Both the position numbers and the translations under genes were made by a program. A DNA stretch of 38,554 nucleotides from JBAZFF01 sp041653495. Lineage in GTDB: Bacteria; Patescibacteriota; Minisyncoccia; Minisyncoccales; RBG-13-42-11. The notes below the pieces were generated by a model that was not told where the DNA came from, did no database searches, and saw nothing but the letters and a program-made list of their open reading frames with translations. Position 1 is the first letter of the stretch, and every line of letters begins with the position of its first letter. The stretch is taken from positions 1-38,554 of the forward strand of contig JBAZFF010000005.1 in assembly GCA_041653495.1 (NCBI GenBank), read 5' to 3'. Below, one piece after another: positions 38,526 through 38,554 of the stretch.

Positions 38526-38554
38526 ATGCTGTATTCAAAAGAGATAATGAAGCA
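38526..38554 (+). CDS. IscU-like Fe-S scaffold protein, first codons only
   Basis: ATG 38526, 4 nt after the desulfurase, reads MLYSKEIMK before the window ends. IscU/NifU proteins often start with such a YSKxVMxH sequence, and the position after iscS fits, but ten codons are too few for certainty. Confidence 0.55.

Overview
The window looks like a chromosomal segment from a Candidate Phyla Radiation bacterium (Patescibacteria, most likely a Parcubacteria-type lineage). This is inferred from gene content and style: compact genes with 4-35 nt overlaps, many starts without a Shine-Dalgarno sequence placed just downstream of a -10 box, a stand-alone CxxC...CxxC zinc ribbon that recurs as the tail of a TraD-like ATPase, a sigma-region-4/HARE-HTH protein, a CofE-like ligase and an FtsZ with a lysine-rich linker. 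TGA is used as a stop, and prfB keeps a programmed frameshift at TGA, so the standard bacterial code applies. There is one assembly gap, 10 N at 28869-28878 inside panD.

Left backbone (1-16404): secD (partial) and secF; a sigma4-HARE regulator; a two-gene type IV secretion/conjugation-like unit; pgk; a DHH phosphoesterase; rnhA; rnpB on the minus strand, diverging from a CofE-like gene; murJ; lepA; an FtsB-like gene; tRNA-Gly(CCC) and tRNA-Thr(CGT); a zinc protein resembling the NrdD C-terminus; prfB; ftsE; ftsX.

Accessory island (about 16411-26823): visibly AT-richer and the most interesting part. It begins with an orphan tRNA-Gln 5' fragment, a LAGLIDADG endonuclease and an intact tRNA-Gln(CTG). 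It continues as a one-way array of single- or two-gene cassettes: hydrolase; PIN + DUF4145; trypsin-like protease; zinc finger/HEPN-like; SET; SRPBCC; unknown pair; unknown; Cys-rich secreted; NYN; lipoprotein-like/PsbP-like. Most junctions carry repeats that imitate the 3' end of a tRNA (T-arm, 7-nt acceptor strand, G, then CA or CCA-like). Some also carry a hairpin with a GACCGAGAC core. Two junctions share a perfect 36-bp repeat. Four 82-84 nt elements keep exact tRNA 3'-half geometry but have no matching 5' half. No integrase is present. I read this as serial integration at a tRNA-Gln 3' end giving an integron-like cassette array built from tRNA-derived sites. The mechanism is inference.

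Right backbone (26868-38554): rlmN; a convergent zinc-ribbon gene; a NUDIX protein; gap-broken panD; FKBP with a DUF333 module; YbaB-like; GerMN/Gmad2 protein; DksA/TraR-like; greA; divergent ftsZ; trxB; a 7-TM protein; an enolase that lacks a catalytic lysine; a phosphoglycerate mutase; an Rrf2 regulator; a cysteine desulfurase; and the first codons of an IscU-like gene. The eno-gpm pair with pgk suggests lower glycolysis. Rrf2-desulfurase-IscU is a minimal Fe-S assembly operon.
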